A stretch of 35,050 bases of DNA from Frigoribacterium sp. VKM Ac-2836 (GTDB taxonomy: Bacteria; Actinomycetota; Actinomycetes; Actinomycetales; Microbacteriaceae): assembly GCF_013248995.1 (NCBI RefSeq), contig NZ_JABRPK010000007.1, positions 1 through 35,050 on the forward strand, read 5' to 3'. Within the stretch, counting starts at the first letter, position 1, and the number at the start of each line of letters is the position of its first letter. Of the stretch, positions 8,895-17,587 are shown in pieces. The position numbers were made by a program, and so were the translations under genes. The notes below the pieces were generated by a model. That model was not told the origin of the DNA and did no database searches. It saw only the letters and a list, made by a program, of their open reading frames with translations.

Positions 8895-10694
8895 ATGCAC
8901 AGACGGATGAGGACAGTGATCGCGGCGGGGGTCGCGGCGAGCGTCGTGGGGGCGGTCCTGCCGGCCCTCGCGGCCCAGGCGGCAGCCGGGGGCACGGCCG
9001 CGGTGGCGACGAGCGACCGGCCGGACTTCGGCCCGAACGTGACCGTGTACGACCCGAGCGTGCCGGTCTCGACCATCCAGGCCGACATCGACGCGGCCTT
9101 CGACGCGCAGCTGCGCAACCCCACGGCGCAGTTCGGTGACCAGCGCCACGCCTTCTTGTTCGAACCCGGCACCTACGGCCGGGTCTTCGCCAACCTCGGC
9201 TTCTACACGGCGCTGCAGGGGCTCGGCAAGAACCCCGACGACGTCACGATCCAGGGTGCGGTCAACGTCGACTCGGGCTGGAACTACGGCGACGAGAAGA
9301 ACGCGACCCAGAACTTCTGGCGCTCGGTCGAGAACCTGGCCGTCGAGCCTGAGTCGGGCGTCGACCGCTGGGCCGTGTCGCAGGCGGCCCCGATGCGTCG
9401 CGTGCACATCAAGGGCGACCTGACCATGGGCCCGTCGAACCAGGACGGCGGTCAGGGCTACTCGTCCGGCGGGTACATCGCCGACAGCAAGGTCGACGGC
9501 ACCGTCACCTCGGGCTCGCAGCAGCAGTGGTACACCCGGGACTCGACGCTCGGGTCCTGGCAGGGCGGCAACTGGAACATGACCTTCTCGGGCGTGCAGG
9601 GCGCGCCCGCGAACGACTTCTCGGCGAGCTACACGACCCTCGCCACGACCCCGGTCACGCGCGAGAAGCCGTACCTCTACGTCGACGAGGCGGGCGACTA
9701 CCACGTGTTCGTCCCCTCGCTGCAGCGGGACTCCGCCGGGGTCACCTGGCCCGACACCGCCGGCACCGACCTGCCGATGCGCGACTTCTACGTCGCCCAC
9801 CCGGGTGACACCGCCGCTACGATCAACGGCGCGCTGGCCCAGGGGCTGAACCTGTTCTTCACGCCGGGCACCTACGCGCTCGACCAGGCGATCGAGGTCA
9901 CCCGGGCCGACACGGTCGTCACCGGCATCGGTTTCCCGACGCTGGTGCCGACCAGCGGTGACGCCGTGCTGACCACGGCCGACATCGCCGGGGTGAACGT
10001 CTCGGGCCTCGTCGTCGACGCCGGGACGCAGAACAGCGACCAGCTGATGCGACTCGGCACCTCGGGGTCGCACGTCGACCACGCGACGAACCCGCAGAGC
10101 GTGCAGGACGTGTTCTTCCGGGTCGGTTCGAGCATCCAGGGCAACGCGACGACCACGCTGCAGGTGAACTCGGACGACACGATCGTCGACCACATCTGGG
10201 CCTGGCGTGCCGACCACGGCGGGGCCCCCACGGGCTGGACCGTCAACCGCGGTGCGACCGGCGTCGAGGTGAACGGTGACGACGTGCTCGCCACCGGCCT
10301 GTTCGTCGAGCACTACCAGCAGTACCAGGTGGTGTGGAACGGCGAGCGCGGTGGCACGATCTTCTTCCAGAACGAGCTGCCGTACGACGTGCCCGACAAC
10401 GCGTCGTGGCAGAGCCCGACCGGCGAGGGCTGGGCGGCGTACAAGGTCGCCGACGGCGTGACCGACCACGAGATCTGGGGTGGTGGCGTCTACTCGTTCT
10501 TCAACGCCAACCCGAAGGTGCGCCTCGGGCAGGCGTTCGAGGTGCCGCGCACCCCGGGCGTGAAGGCCCACGGCGTCTTCACGGTCTCGCTCGGTGACGT
10601 CGGGACGATCTCGAGCGTCATCAACGGTGTCGGCGACTCGGTGCCGACGCCCGCGGGCAACACCGTCCCGAGTCGGGTGGTGACCTACCCGTGA
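8895..10694 (+). CDS. secreted beta-helix protein, probable glucan-active enzyme (GH55-like)
   Basis: 599 residues. The start at 8895 begins a Sec signal peptide (MHRRMRTVIAAGVAASVVGAV, cleavage likely after ALAAQA). The mature part shows right-handed beta-helix features in two halves, each opening with a phrase like HAFLFEPGTYG or NLFFTPGTYALDQAI. This belongs to a secreted actinobacterial family often labelled adenylyl cyclase or coagulation factor 5/8-type in databases, labels unsupported by its fold. The two-lobed helix and the adjacent GH16 glucanase 59 bases downstream suggest a role on beta-1,3-glucan, as in GH55 exo-glucanases, but I could not place catalytic residues. It is likely co-transcribed with the GH16 gene. 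Confidence 0.75.
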   Translation: MHRRMRTVIAAGVAASVVGAVLPALAAQAAAGGTAAVATSDRPDFGPNVTVYDPSVPVSTIQADIDAAFDAQLRNPTAQFGDQRHAFLFEPGTYGRVFANLGFYTALQGLGKNPDDVTIQGAVNVDSGWNYGDEKNATQNFWRSVENLAVEPESGVDRWAVSQAAPMRRVHIKGDLTMGPSNQDGGQGYSSGGYIADSKVDGTVTSGSQQQWYTRDSTLGSWQGGNWNMTFSGVQGAPANDFSASYTTLATTPVTREKPYLYVDEAGDYHVFVPSLQRDSAGVTWPDTAGTDLPMRDFYVAHPGDTAATINGALAQGLNLFFTPGTYALDQAIEVTRADTVVTGIGFPTLVPTSGDAVLTTADIAGVNVSGLVVDAGTQNSDQLMRLGTSGSHVDHATNPQSVQDVFFRVGSSIQGNATTTLQVNSDDTIVDHIWAWRADHGGAPTGWTVNRGATGVEVNGDDVLATGLFVEHYQQYQVVWNGERGGTIFFQNELPYDVPDNASWQSPTGEGWAAYKVADGVTDHEIWGGGVYSFFNANPKVRLGQAFEVPRTPGVKAHGVFTVSLGDVGTISSVINGVGDSVPTPAGNTVPSRVVTYP

Positions 10695-10753
10695 CCGGAC
10701 GCGAGACCACCGCACGCACCACGACCGCACGCACCACGAGATCGGAGAGACAC

Positions 10754-11575
10754 GTGAACAGACGCATCCTGACCGGCGTCGGCCTGGCCGCCGCCGCAGC
10801 CCTCGCCGCGACGACGGTCGCCGCGGCACCCGCACCCGCCTCGGCCGAGACCTCGGCCCAGCAGGCCGTGGTCTGGTCGCAGGAGTTCGACGGCGGCGCG
10901 GGCAGTGCCCCCGACCCGTCCGTCTGGAACCTCGAGACCGGCGGGGGTGGCTGGGGCAACGGCGAGCTGCAGAACTACACGAGCTCGCGGGCGAACTCGG
11001 CCCTGGACGGCAACGGCAACCTCGTGATCACCGCGCAGCGCGAAGGAGACGGGTCGTACACGTCGGCCCGGCTGACCACGCAGGGCAAGTACACGGCGCA
11101 GTACGGCCGGGTCGAGGCGCGCATCCAGATCCCGCGCGGCCAGGGCATCTGGCCGGCATTCTGGATGCTCGGCGCCGATCTGCCGACGAACGCCTGGCCG
11201 AGCGCCGGAGAGATCGACATCATGGAGAACGTCGGCTTCGAACCGCACCGCGTGCACGGCACCGTGCACGGCCCGGGCTACTCGGGTGGCGAGGGGCTCA
11301 CCAGCACCTACCAGCACCCGCAGGGCTGGTCGTTCGCCGACGACTTCCACACGTTCGCGGTCGACTGGGCCCCGGGTTCGATCACCTGGTCGGTCGACGG
11401 GCAGGTCTACCACCAGGTCACGCCGGCGAGCACCGGTGGCGACCCGTGGGTCTTCGACAAGCCGTTCTTCATCATCCTCAACGTGGCGGTCGGAGGTGCG
11501 TGGCCCGGGTACCCGGACGGCAGCACCCAGCTGCCCCAGCAGATGAAGGTGGACTACGTGCGCGTCTACCGGTAG
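10754..11575 (+). CDS. GH16 endo-beta-1,3-glucanase (laminarinase)
   Basis: 273 residues from GTG 10754, with CGGAGAG just upstream, then a signal peptide (VNRRILTGVGLAAAAALA, cleavage after ASA near 31). The mature enzyme is a single GH16 jelly-roll. WSQEFDGG opens the domain, GIWPAFWMLG lines the substrate cleft, and GEIDIMENVG carries the retaining catalytic set: Glu153 nucleophile, Asp155 and Glu158 acid/base. The M in the motif is typical of laminarinases rather than lichenases lacking it. There is no carbohydrate-binding module. It probably digests fungal or algal beta-1,3-glucan outside the cell, with the preceding beta-helix protein. A GTG at 10691 overlapping the upstream stop is a less likely start because it would bury the signal peptide. 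Confidence 0.92.
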   Translation: MNRRILTGVGLAAAAALAATTVAAAPAPASAETSAQQAVVWSQEFDGGAGSAPDPSVWNLETGGGGWGNGELQNYTSSRANSALDGNGNLVITAQREGDGSYTSARLTTQGKYTAQYGRVEARIQIPRGQGIWPAFWMLGADLPTNAWPSAGEIDIMENVGFEPHRVHGTVHGPGYSGGEGLTSTYQHPQGWSFADDFHTFAVDWAPGSITWSVDGQVYHQVTPASTGGDPWVFDKPFFIILNVAVGGAWPGYPDGSTQLPQQMKVDYVRVYR

Positions 11576-11586
11576 CCAGCGACCCG

Positions 11587-11625
11587 AGGAGGCGCGGTGC
11601 GAGCGGGTCTCGCACCGCGCCTCCT
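11587..11625. terminator. perfect 17-bp stem hairpin after the glucanase
   Basis: AGGAGGCGCGGTGCGAG (11587-11603) is the exact reverse complement of 11609-11625, with loop CGGGT. It starts 11 bases after the stop. Both arms contain the 9-mer AGGAGGCGC that recurs throughout the left half of the window. Confidence 0.8.
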
Positions 11626-11728
11626 TCATGGGCGGGCCACAGGAGGCGCAGTGCGGGCTCATCGGGAGGGCCCTCAGGCTGACGACGATCTCATCCGAGG
11701 CGATCAATCCCGAGCCGAGAGCGTGACC

Positions 11729-12694
11729 ATGAGCGACCACCGCCCCACCCGCATCCCCGAACCCGACCGAACCCCCGAGGGCCCCGCCTACGAGGGTCGG
11801 CTGCTCGACCGCGTCGACGACGAGGTCGTCGACCAGGGCGTCGCCTTCGACCTGCGGACGCTGGTTTCGCGCCGCGGCGTGTTGGGCCTGATCGGTCTCG
11901 GTGCGGGCAGCGTCGTACTCGCCGCCTGCACGTCGGTCTCGGGGACGGGAGGGACCCGCGCCTCCTCGACTCCCACGGCGACGCCGAGCCCGAGCGCAAC
12001 CGGTGGCGCAGCCACCACGCTGCCGGCGGGGGAGATCCCCGACGAGACGGCCGGGCCGTATCCGGGCGACGGCTCGAACGGAGCCGACGTGCTCGAGCAG
12101 TCGGGCATCGTGCGCAGCGACATCCGGTCGAGTCTTGAGGGCGGCAGCACCGCGGCGGGGGTGCCGATCACGCTGAGCATGACCGTGCTCGACATGGCGA
12201 ACGGCGACGTGCCGTTCACCGGTGTGGCCGTGTACGTCTGGCACTGCGACGCGGCGGGCGGCTACTCGATGTACTCGGACGGCATCACGGACGAGACGTA
12301 TCTCCGCGGCGTGCAGGTCGCCGATGCGACCGGCACCGTGACCCTTTCGTCGGTCTTCCCGGCCTGCTACTCGGGCCGATGGCCGCACATCCACTTCGAG
12401 GTCTACCCCGACGTGGGGTCGATCACCGACTCGACGAACGCGATCGCCACATCGCAGCTCGCCCTGCCCGAGGGCGCATGCCGGACCGTCTACGCGCTCG
12501 CGGACTACGACGGCTCGACGGCCAACCTCGGGCGGGTCAGTCTCGCGAGCGACAACGTGTTCAGCGACGACAGCGGGGCGCTGCAACTGCCGTCGGTGAC
12601 CGGCGATGCGACCTCGGGCTACGCGCTGGCGCTGACCGTGCGCGTCGACACGGGCACCGCTCCCACCGCCGGGGCCGCCCCTGGCTCCCGCTGA
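11729..12694 (+). CDS. Tat-type lipoprotein of the intradiol ring-cleavage dioxygenase family
   Basis: 321 residues. A cytoplasmic tail of about 50 residues precedes [21 protein letters not shown], a twin-arginine signal ending in a lipobox, so the protein is folded before export and lipid-anchored. After a Ser/Thr/Pro linker, [10 protein letters not shown] and [16 protein letters not shown] match the intradiol dioxygenase beta-sandwich. [10 protein letters not shown] carries the two His iron ligands with R-W-P-H-I-H spacing, and Tyr ligands are available upstream (GPYPG and the WHCDxxGxYSMY region). These enzymes use Fe(III) to split catechol-type rings; extracellular lipoprotein members have unclear substrates. 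The start at 11729 has only a weak ribosome-binding site. Confidence 0.85.
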   Translation: MSDHRPTRIPEPDRTPEGPAYEGRLLDRVDDEVVDQGVAFDLRTLVSRRGVLGLIGLGAGSVVLAACTSVSGTGGTRASSTPTATPSPSATGGAATTLPAGEIPDETAGPYPGDGSNGADVLEQSGIVRSDIRSSLEGGSTAAGVPITLSMTVLDMANGDVPFTGVAVYVWHCDAAGGYSMYSDGITDETYLRGVQVADATGTVTLSSVFPACYSGRWPHIHFEVYPDVGSITDSTNAIATSQLALPEGACRTVYALADYDGSTANLGRVSLASDNVFSDDSGALQLPSVTGDATSGYALALTVRVDTGTAPTAGAAPGSR

Positions 12695-12729
12695 GCCGCC
12701 TCGGGGTCACCCCTCGCGGGGACGAGAGA

Positions 12730-12765
12730 GGGGCACGGCCGCGGAAGAGTCCGCAGCCGTGCCCC
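12730..12765. terminator. strong hairpin after the dioxygenase-like gene
   Basis: GGGGCACGGC (12730-12739) pairs with 12756-12765, and GCGGA (12741-12745) with TCCGC (12750-12754), around an AGAG loop with one internal mismatch. It begins 35 bases after the stop codon. Confidence 0.8.
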
Positions 12766-12970
12766 AGATGCCGATGTTGTCGCATGAGCTTCACGGGCAG
12801 GGATGCAAGCAACACCGGCCAATGAAGACGCAAGAAAACGCCTTCGACCTGGCAGACGTTACGCGCCTGCCGCTGATCGTGTTGCCAGGACCGCCCGGAC
12901 ACCGCCACCGGGCAGGCGATGCGACGGCGACCGCACGTGTGTTGGGTCCCTGGGCATCCGACGGCAGGTC
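12766..12970. other. foreign-looking insert before the kinase fragment
   Basis: About 205 bases, visibly less GC-rich than the flanks (runs such as GAAGACGCAAGAAAACG), separate the terminator from the point where kinase homology resumes. No reading frame in it resembles a known protein, and I cannot identify insertion-sequence ends. A 12-bp perfect palindrome (GTACCGCGGTAC, 12971-12982) sits at the junction. It probably marks the scar of an insertion or deletion that removed the 5' part of the kinase gene. Confidence 0.5.
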
Positions 12971-13320
12971 GTACCGCGGTACCACGTGTCCTCAAGGCGT
13001 CCGGCACGCCGCCGCGCTCCGAGGGCGTGCAGACCGTCGTCTACCGCATCGTGCAAGAGGCGTTGACGAACGCGCTGCGCTACGCGGACGCCCCGCAGGA
13101 GGCGCGGGTCGCCATCGCCTACGGGCCTCCCGTCACCGTCGTGGTCACCGACGACGGGCACGGGCGTGCCTCGGGCGGGGGCCCGCTCGGCTCGGGTCGC
13201 AGGCTCGTGGGGATGCGCGAGCGCGCGCGGCTCTACGGTGGATCTGTCGAGGCGGGTCCTCGGCCGGACGGCGGCTGGCGCGTGACCGCCGAGCTACCCG
13301 ACGTCGAGGAGGACCGGTGA
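12971..13320 (+). pseudogene. 3' fragment of a NarL-type sensor histidine kinase
   Basis: About 115 residues of the C-terminal ATPase domain remain. [21 protein letters not shown] is the N box that binds Mg-[12 protein letters not shown] is the G1 box, and [18 protein letters not shown] is the G2 region. The sensor, membrane helices and the dimerisation domain with the phospho-accepting His are missing, so it cannot signal as a normal kinase. The frame stays open to the stop and overlaps the response regulator as GTGA (13317-13320), showing the original two-component operon. Homology seems to begin near [11 protein letters not shown]. Confidence 0.82.
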
Positions 13321-13970
13321 AAACGATCTCGGTGTTGCTGGTCGACGACCAAGAGCTCGTCCGGCGGGGTCTCGGCATAATGCTCGACTCGACGGACGAT
13401 CTCGTCGTCGTCGGCGAGGCGTCGACGGGTGACGAGGCGGTCCACCTGACCGGGCGGCTGGCACCGGACGTCGTGGTCATGGACGTCCGCATGCCCGGCA
13501 CGGACGGCATCGAGGCGACGAGGCGGATCGTGCGGCAGCATCCGTCGAGCCGCGTGCTGATCCTCACCACCTTCGATCTCGACGAGTACGCCTTCGGGGG
13601 GCTCCGAGCCGGGGCGAGCGGGTTCCTTCTGAAGACCGCACCGCGGGCCGAGCTGCTGGCCGCCGTCCGGGCGGTCGCGGCGGGGGACGCGGTGGTCTCG
13701 CCGCGCGCGACGCGTGCCGTCCTCGAGGTGGCCGTCCCGCGCCTCCCGCGGGGTGGCACGGGTGCGCCCGCGAGGTTCGACGAGCTGACCGACCGCGAGC
13801 GCGAAGTCTTCACCGCCGTCGCCCGCGGGCTCACGAACCCCGAGATCGCCGAGCAGCTCGTGGTGAGCGAGTCGACGGTCAAGACGCACGTCGGCCGTGT
13901 GCTGGCGAAGCTCGACCTGCGCGACCGCGTCCAGATCGTGATCGCGGCCTACGAGTCCGGAGTGGTCTGA
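13317..13970 (+). CDS. NarL/FixJ-family response regulator
   Basis: 217 residues. The receiver domain has the acidic pair Asp10-Asp11, the phospho-acceptor Asp56 in [10 protein letters not shown], Thr84/Thr85 in LILTTFD and Lys106 in GFLLKTAP. After a linker, the LuxR-type helix-turn-helix reads [43 protein letters not shown]. The start GTG 13317 has GAGGAGG upstream and overlaps the kinase fragment by four bases. All residues needed for phosphorylation are present, so it may now depend on another kinase or on small phosphodonors. The ABC exporter genes start 98 bases after it and are the likely target. Confidence 0.92.
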   Translation: MKTISVLLVDDQELVRRGLGIMLDSTDDLVVVGEASTGDEAVHLTGRLAPDVVVMDVRMPGTDGIEATRRIVRQHPSSRVLILTTFDLDEYAFGGLRAGASGFLLKTAPRAELLAAVRAVAAGDAVVSPRATRAVLEVAVPRLPRGGTGAPARFDELTDREREVFTAVARGLTNPEIAEQLVVSESTVKTHVGRVLAKLDLRDRVQIVIAAYESGVV

Positions 13971-14068
13971 CCGGCGTCCGCCCCGACGCCGTCGGGGGAT
14001 AACCCCCGGGGGAGTCCGTGGGCGGACGTCATATTCCAGTACCGCGCCCGGCGGCGAGGATCGTAGCC

Positions 14069-14872
14069 ATGAACGACACGACCAGCGCCTCGCCTCCTTC
14101 CCCCCGTCCCGCCGACCCGACACGAGGAGGCGCGGGCCCGGTCGCCCGCGTCAGCCACGTCACGAAGTCCTTCGGTGAGGGCGACGGCCGCGTCGACGCG
14201 TTGCGCGACGTCTCGCTCGACCTGCGGGCCGGAGAGTTCACCGCCGTCATGGGCCCGAGCGGTTCGGGCAAGTCGACCCTGATGCACATCACCGCGGGTC
14301 TCGACTCGGCCACCTCGGGTCGTGTGCTGCTCGGCGACACCGACATCACCGGCCTCGACGACACGCAGCTGACGCTGCTGCGCCGCCGCCGCATCGGCTT
14401 CGTGTTCCAGGCGTTCAACCTGGTGCCGACCCTCGACGTCTCGGCCAACATCGAGTTGCCGTTCCGTCTCGACGGGCGGCGCGCCACCGCTGACGAGCGT
14501 GCGTGGATCGAGTGGCTCGTCTCCACGCTCGGCCTCGGTGCCCGGCTGACCCACCGCCCGCACCAGCTCTCGGGCGGGCAGCAGCAGCGCGTCGCGATCG
14601 CCCGCGCCCTGGCCACCCGGCCCGACCTGATCTTCGCCGACGAGCCCACCGGCAACCTCGACTCCAAGGCGGGTCGTGACGTGCTCGACGTGTTGCGGAC
14701 GGCCTCAACCGACCACGGCCAGAGCATCGCGATGGTGACGCACGACCCGGTCGCGGCCAGCTACGCCGACCGGGTGGTGTTCCTCGCCGACGGCCGCATC
14801 GTGCACGAGATCGGCCGCAGCAGCGCCGCCGAGATCTCGGGCGTCATGCTCGACCTGGAGCGTGTCGCGTGA
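14069..14872 (+). CDS. ABC transporter ATP-binding protein (MacB/LolD type)
   Basis: 267 residues. Walker A is GPSGSGKST (62-70), the Q-loop lies in [10 protein letters not shown], the signature is LSGGQQQR (167-174), Walker B is LIFADEP with catalytic Glu192, and the H-loop is MVTHDP. The short [16 protein letters not shown] stretch is typical of ATPases partnered with FtsX-like permeases that export peptides or antibiotics. The start at 14069 follows GAGGA. It overlaps the permease by GTGA (14869-14872), so the two are translated together. Confidence 0.92.
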   Translation: MNDTTSASPPSPRPADPTRGGAGPVARVSHVTKSFGEGDGRVDALRDVSLDLRAGEFTAVMGPSGSGKSTLMHITAGLDSATSGRVLLGDTDITGLDDTQLTLLRRRRIGFVFQAFNLVPTLDVSANIELPFRLDGRRATADERAWIEWLVSTLGLGARLTHRPHQLSGGQQQRVAIARALATRPDLIFADEPTGNLDSKAGRDVLDVLRTASTDHGQSIAMVTHDPVAASYADRVVFLADGRIVHEIGRSSAAEISGVMLDLERVA

Positions 14873-16260
14873 GCGCCCGCGACCAGCTGCTCGAGCACCG
14901 CCCGAGCATCCTCGTGGCCGCCCTCGGCACGACCTTCGGCGTCGGCCTGCTCGGCGTCACGCACGTGTTCGAGCAGGTCATCGATGACTCGGTCGTCGCG
15001 ACGAGCGGCACCGTCTCGACCATGCTCGGGGCCGTCGCCGCGGTGTTCGTCGGCCTCGCGCTCTACGTCGGAGCCATCGTCACGGCCAATACCTTCGCCA
15101 CCGTGGTCGCCGGCCGCACGCCGACGATCGCCCTGATGCGCCTGCTCGGCTCGTCCGCTCGTGACCAGCGTCGGGCCGTCGCCCGTGAGGGTCTCGTGGT
15201 CGGTGTCGCCGGGGCCGTGCTCGGGACCCTCGCCGGGCTCGCCCTCGTCGTCGTCGCCGTGCGCGTGCTCGTCGGTCGGGGCCAGCTGCCCGACCTCGCG
15301 TACTCGTACCTCTCGGTGGGCGGTCTCGTCCCGGCCGTCGCCGTCGTGCTGACCACGGTCGCGGCCGCCTGGGTCGGTTCGAGACGCGTCCTCCAGGTGA
15401 CGCCGTTGCAGGCGACCGACGCCGCGCAGGACTCGCCCGTCTCCGGCCGGTCCCGCCGGATCGTGCGGACGGTGCTCGCCGCCCTGCTCGTGGTCGGCGG
15501 CGGTCTGCTGCTCGTCGCCGGAGTCGTCGTCGGGATGGCCGATGCGTCGGGCGTGCTGATCGCGTTCGTCGGTGGTGTGCTGTCGTTCACCGGGGTCGTC
15601 GTCGGTGCCCACGCGCTGATGCCCGGTGTGCTGAGCGCCGTGGGTCGCACGTTCGGCACGAGCCAGGTGGCCCGTCTCGCGGCCGAGAACGCCGTCCGTC
15701 AGCCCGAGCGCAGCACGCGCGCCACGATCGGCATCGTGATCGGCGTGACCCTCGTCACCACCCTGTCGGTCGCACTCGAGACGCTGCGCACCTTCATCTA
15801 CTCGCTCGAGCAGGACCCGTCGTACGCCGCCGAGCTCGATCAGGTGTTCACCACGACGTTGCTGATCGTCGCGGGTCTCGTCGGCTTCTCGGCCGTGATC
15901 GCCGCCGTCGGCATGGTCAACGACATGTCGCTGAGCGTGATGCAACGGAGGCGCGAGCTGGGTCTGCTGCGCGCGATCGGCTCGACCGCGGGCCAGGTGC
16001 GCCGCATGATCCTGCTCGAGGCGACGCAGATGGCGTTGACGGCGATCGTCGTCGGGGTGGTGCTCGGTGTCGTGTACGGCTGGGCCGGAGCCCAGGCGCT
16101 GCTCGGGTCGGCCAACCGGGGCCTCATCCCGCCCTCGCTGCCCGTGCCGCTGCTCGTCGGGCTGGCCGTGACGGCTGCCGTGCTGGCCGGGGTCGCCGCC
16201 CTCGTCCCGGCCCGTCGGGCCACGTCGGTCACCCCGGTCGAGGCGCTCGCCGCTCGGTGA
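14869..16260 (+). CDS. FtsX-like ABC permease
   Basis: 463 residues with GTG start. Hydrophobic segments lie near residues 15-30, 48-75, 105-130, 145-170, 200-225, 228-255, 325-350, 380-410 and 425-450. The MacB/FtsX permease repeat is visible twice: TPTIALMRLLGSSARDQRRAVAREG and MQRRRELGLLRAIGSTAGQVRRMILLEA, each followed by a helix, and ending with PARRATSVTPVEALAAR, the standard C terminus of the family. It forms the membrane part of an efflux or antimicrobial-resistance exporter with the preceding ATPase. The two-component pair upstream probably once controlled it. Confidence 0.9.
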   Translation: MSARDQLLEHRPSILVAALGTTFGVGLLGVTHVFEQVIDDSVVATSGTVSTMLGAVAAVFVGLALYVGAIVTANTFATVVAGRTPTIALMRLLGSSARDQRRAVAREGLVVGVAGAVLGTLAGLALVVVAVRVLVGRGQLPDLAYSYLSVGGLVPAVAVVLTTVAAAWVGSRRVLQVTPLQATDAAQDSPVSGRSRRIVRTVLAALLVVGGGLLLVAGVVVGMADASGVLIAFVGGVLSFTGVVVGAHALMPGVLSAVGRTFGTSQVARLAAENAVRQPERSTRATIGIVIGVTLVTTLSVALETLRTFIYSLEQDPSYAAELDQVFTTTLLIVAGLVGFSAVIAAVGMVNDMSLSVMQRRRELGLLRAIGSTAGQVRRMILLEATQMALTAIVVGVVLGVVYGWAGAQALLGSANRGLIPPSLPVPLLVGLAVTAAVLAGVAALVPARRATSVTPVEALAAR

Positions 16261-16709
16261 GCTGCTGAACTCCGTGGGCGATCGCCTGTGGGTTCGTCTG
16301 CGGGTTTCGGTCGGGTCGGCGCTGTCTCAAGCCATGCTGTGCGGGTCCGCTGTCGGGCAGGCGGTGCCGACGCGTTCCTGCTCGGTGCTGGGCCCACTCG
16401 GACGGCGGCCCGCCGCCGCGCAGGCACGAGACGATCGGACCGAGGTCGCCGCCCGCGAGCTCGCGGACCAGGGCGACCTCGGGTCGCATCACCTGAGAAT
16501 GATTCGGGCCGGGCCGGGCCGGGCCGGTGCGGGCCCGTGCATCGCTCCGGGTCACGCGCGTGGCGGGGGTGCGCTGTGTCTGATGGGCGGTCGTTCATCG
16601 GGACACTCGCGAGCGGCCGCTTTGGACGCCCGAGGTCAAGTGGCATCTGGCCTGCGGATTCGCGTATGCCTGTCCCGCAAAAATGCCCGGTGATGGGGGG
16701 TTCAAACGC
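16261..16709. other. gene-poor stretch at the left edge of the accessory region
   Basis: Open frames on both strands here lack recognisable domains and convincing starts. It contains GGGCC repeated four times (16506-16525) and inverted GGGACA (16599-16604) and TGTCCC (16671-16676) elements 67 bp apart, upstream of the broken recombinase. Small serine recombinases often bind such inverted sites, so this could be the remnant of a res-type site (inference). Confidence 0.4.
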
Positions 16710-16715
16710 TACAGT
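16710..16715 (+). promoter_or_regulatory. -10 box TACAGT of the broken recombinase
   Basis: TACAGT ends exactly six bases before ATA 16722, the position expected for a start codon. This supports 16722 as the former leaderless start, now mutated from ATG to ATA. Confidence 0.5.
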
Positions 16716-16721
16716 CATCCG

Positions 16722-17289
16722 ATAATCATCGGAAGCGCCCGCGTCTCAACCTGGACGGCATCTCGCAGCACAACGTGATGGTCTTGTAGCACTCGGTGTT
16801 GACGGTCAGCACGCGCATGTTGACCACGGCCTCTCGGGGACGACTCGAGCCCGGCCCGGCCTCCGCGAAGCCCTCGCTGCCTTCCGCGCCGGCGACGTCC
16901 TCGTCGTCACGAAGCTCGACCGCCTCGCCCGGTCCCTGCGCGACGCAACCGACATCGCGGACGAGCTCACAAAGAAGGGCGTCGCCCTGAACCTCGGGGG
17001 AGCGGTCTACGACCCCACTGACCTTGTCGGCCGGCTCCTGTTCAACGTCCTCGGCACGGTGGCCGAGTTCGAAGCCGACCTGATCCGGGCTCGTACTCGG
17101 GAGGGCATGGCGATCGCGAAGGCCGCCGGCAAGCTTCGGGGCCGTAAGCCCAAGCTCACCGCCTCGCAGGAGAAGCACCTCGTGCAGCTCCACCGCACCG
17201 GCGAACACACCACGAGCGAGATCGCCGAGTTGTTCGGCGTCGCTCGGTCAACGGTCTACAGGGCCATTCAGCGAGCCGAGCAGCAGTGA
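16722..17289 (+). pseudogene. small serine recombinase (resolvase/invertase family), frameshifted
   Basis: The frame from 16722 reads IIIGSARVSTW, matching the catalytic start of serine resolvases (normally M-x-x-G-Y-A-R-V-S-T), then stops after a few codons. From about 16759 the family sequence resumes in another frame: HLAAQRDGLVALGV, LVVTKLDRLARSL, DPTDLVGRLLFNVLGTVAEFEADLIRARTREG and the C-terminal helix-turn-helix TSEIAELFGVARSTVYRAI. About seven bases lie between the two parts where nine are expected, so a small indel broke the gene. The start is ATA and the conserved Tyr is Ser. A shorter product from ATG 17107 would be only the DNA-binding tail. Confidence 0.85.
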
Positions 17290-17310
17290 CCTAGACGAGA
17301 GAGCGGCGCG

Positions 17311-17324
17311 CCCTTAGGGCCGGC
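17311..17324 (+). repeat. possible degenerate boundary motif
   Basis: CCCTTAGGGCCGGC keeps CC-TTAGGG of the array motif and lies just before the minus-strand stop at 17328-17330, a layout like the clear copies but two bases further away. Weak on sequence alone. Confidence 0.25.
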
Positions 17325-17327
17325 GGA

Positions 17328-17513
17328 TCAATGGTGATCGGTGCTCTTGGGAGAGCTGGCCTTCCGCGCCGCCACGAGGGAGCCGGTTGCGAGGACGAGC
17401 ATCGCGATGGCGAGGGCGCCGAACAGGAGCTGGCCGGTTACATCCGGTGCTCGAAGCAGAAGGACAACGGCAAGGACCACGCCTATGCCGGCAATAGCGG
17501 CAAGGAATTTCAC
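17328..17513 (-). CDS. small two-helix membrane protein
   Basis: 61 residues from GTG 17513: VKFLAAIAGIGVVLAVVLLLR is helix one, then a short loop (APDVTG) and helix two (QLLFGALAIAMLVLATGSLV), ending in a basic, His-tipped tail. AAGGGAG five bases upstream makes this GTG a better start than the ATGs at 17540 and 17546. No family is recognised. First gene of the motif-bounded array. Confidence 0.65.
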   Translation of the reverse strand: MKFLAAIAGIGVVLAVVLLLRAPDVTGQLLFGALAIAMLVLATGSLVAARKASSPKSTDHH

Positions 17514-17572
17514 GGCTGCTCCCTTTTCCTTCAGACCCATTGTCACTGGAAAACTACACGCCTTGGCCTGTC

Positions 17573-17586
17573 TCCATAGAGGATCG
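17573..17586 (+). repeat. array boundary motif, copy 1
   Basis: TCCATAGAGGATCG, 11 of 14 matches to CCGATAGGGGATCG. The following GCTATCG gives the minus-strand gene at 17588 its TAG stop at offset +15. Confidence 0.65.
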
Positions 17587-17587
17587 G

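Noticed and set aside
8715-10835. 706-codon minus-strand open frame opposite the beta-helix gene
   Set aside because: Antisense shadow with an Arg/Val/Asp-rich product and no domain. It also crosses the signal peptides of two secreted proteins.
12759-13316. Upstream extension of the response-regulator frame to 12759
   Set aside because: The extension overlaps the kinase fragment in another frame and has no domain. GTG 13317 has a strong ribosome-binding site.
16229-16693. Open frames of 108 and 139 codons in the gene-poor stretch
   Set aside because: Both strands are open because of high GC content. No domains, no promoter or ribosome-binding site, and GGGCC repeats run through them.
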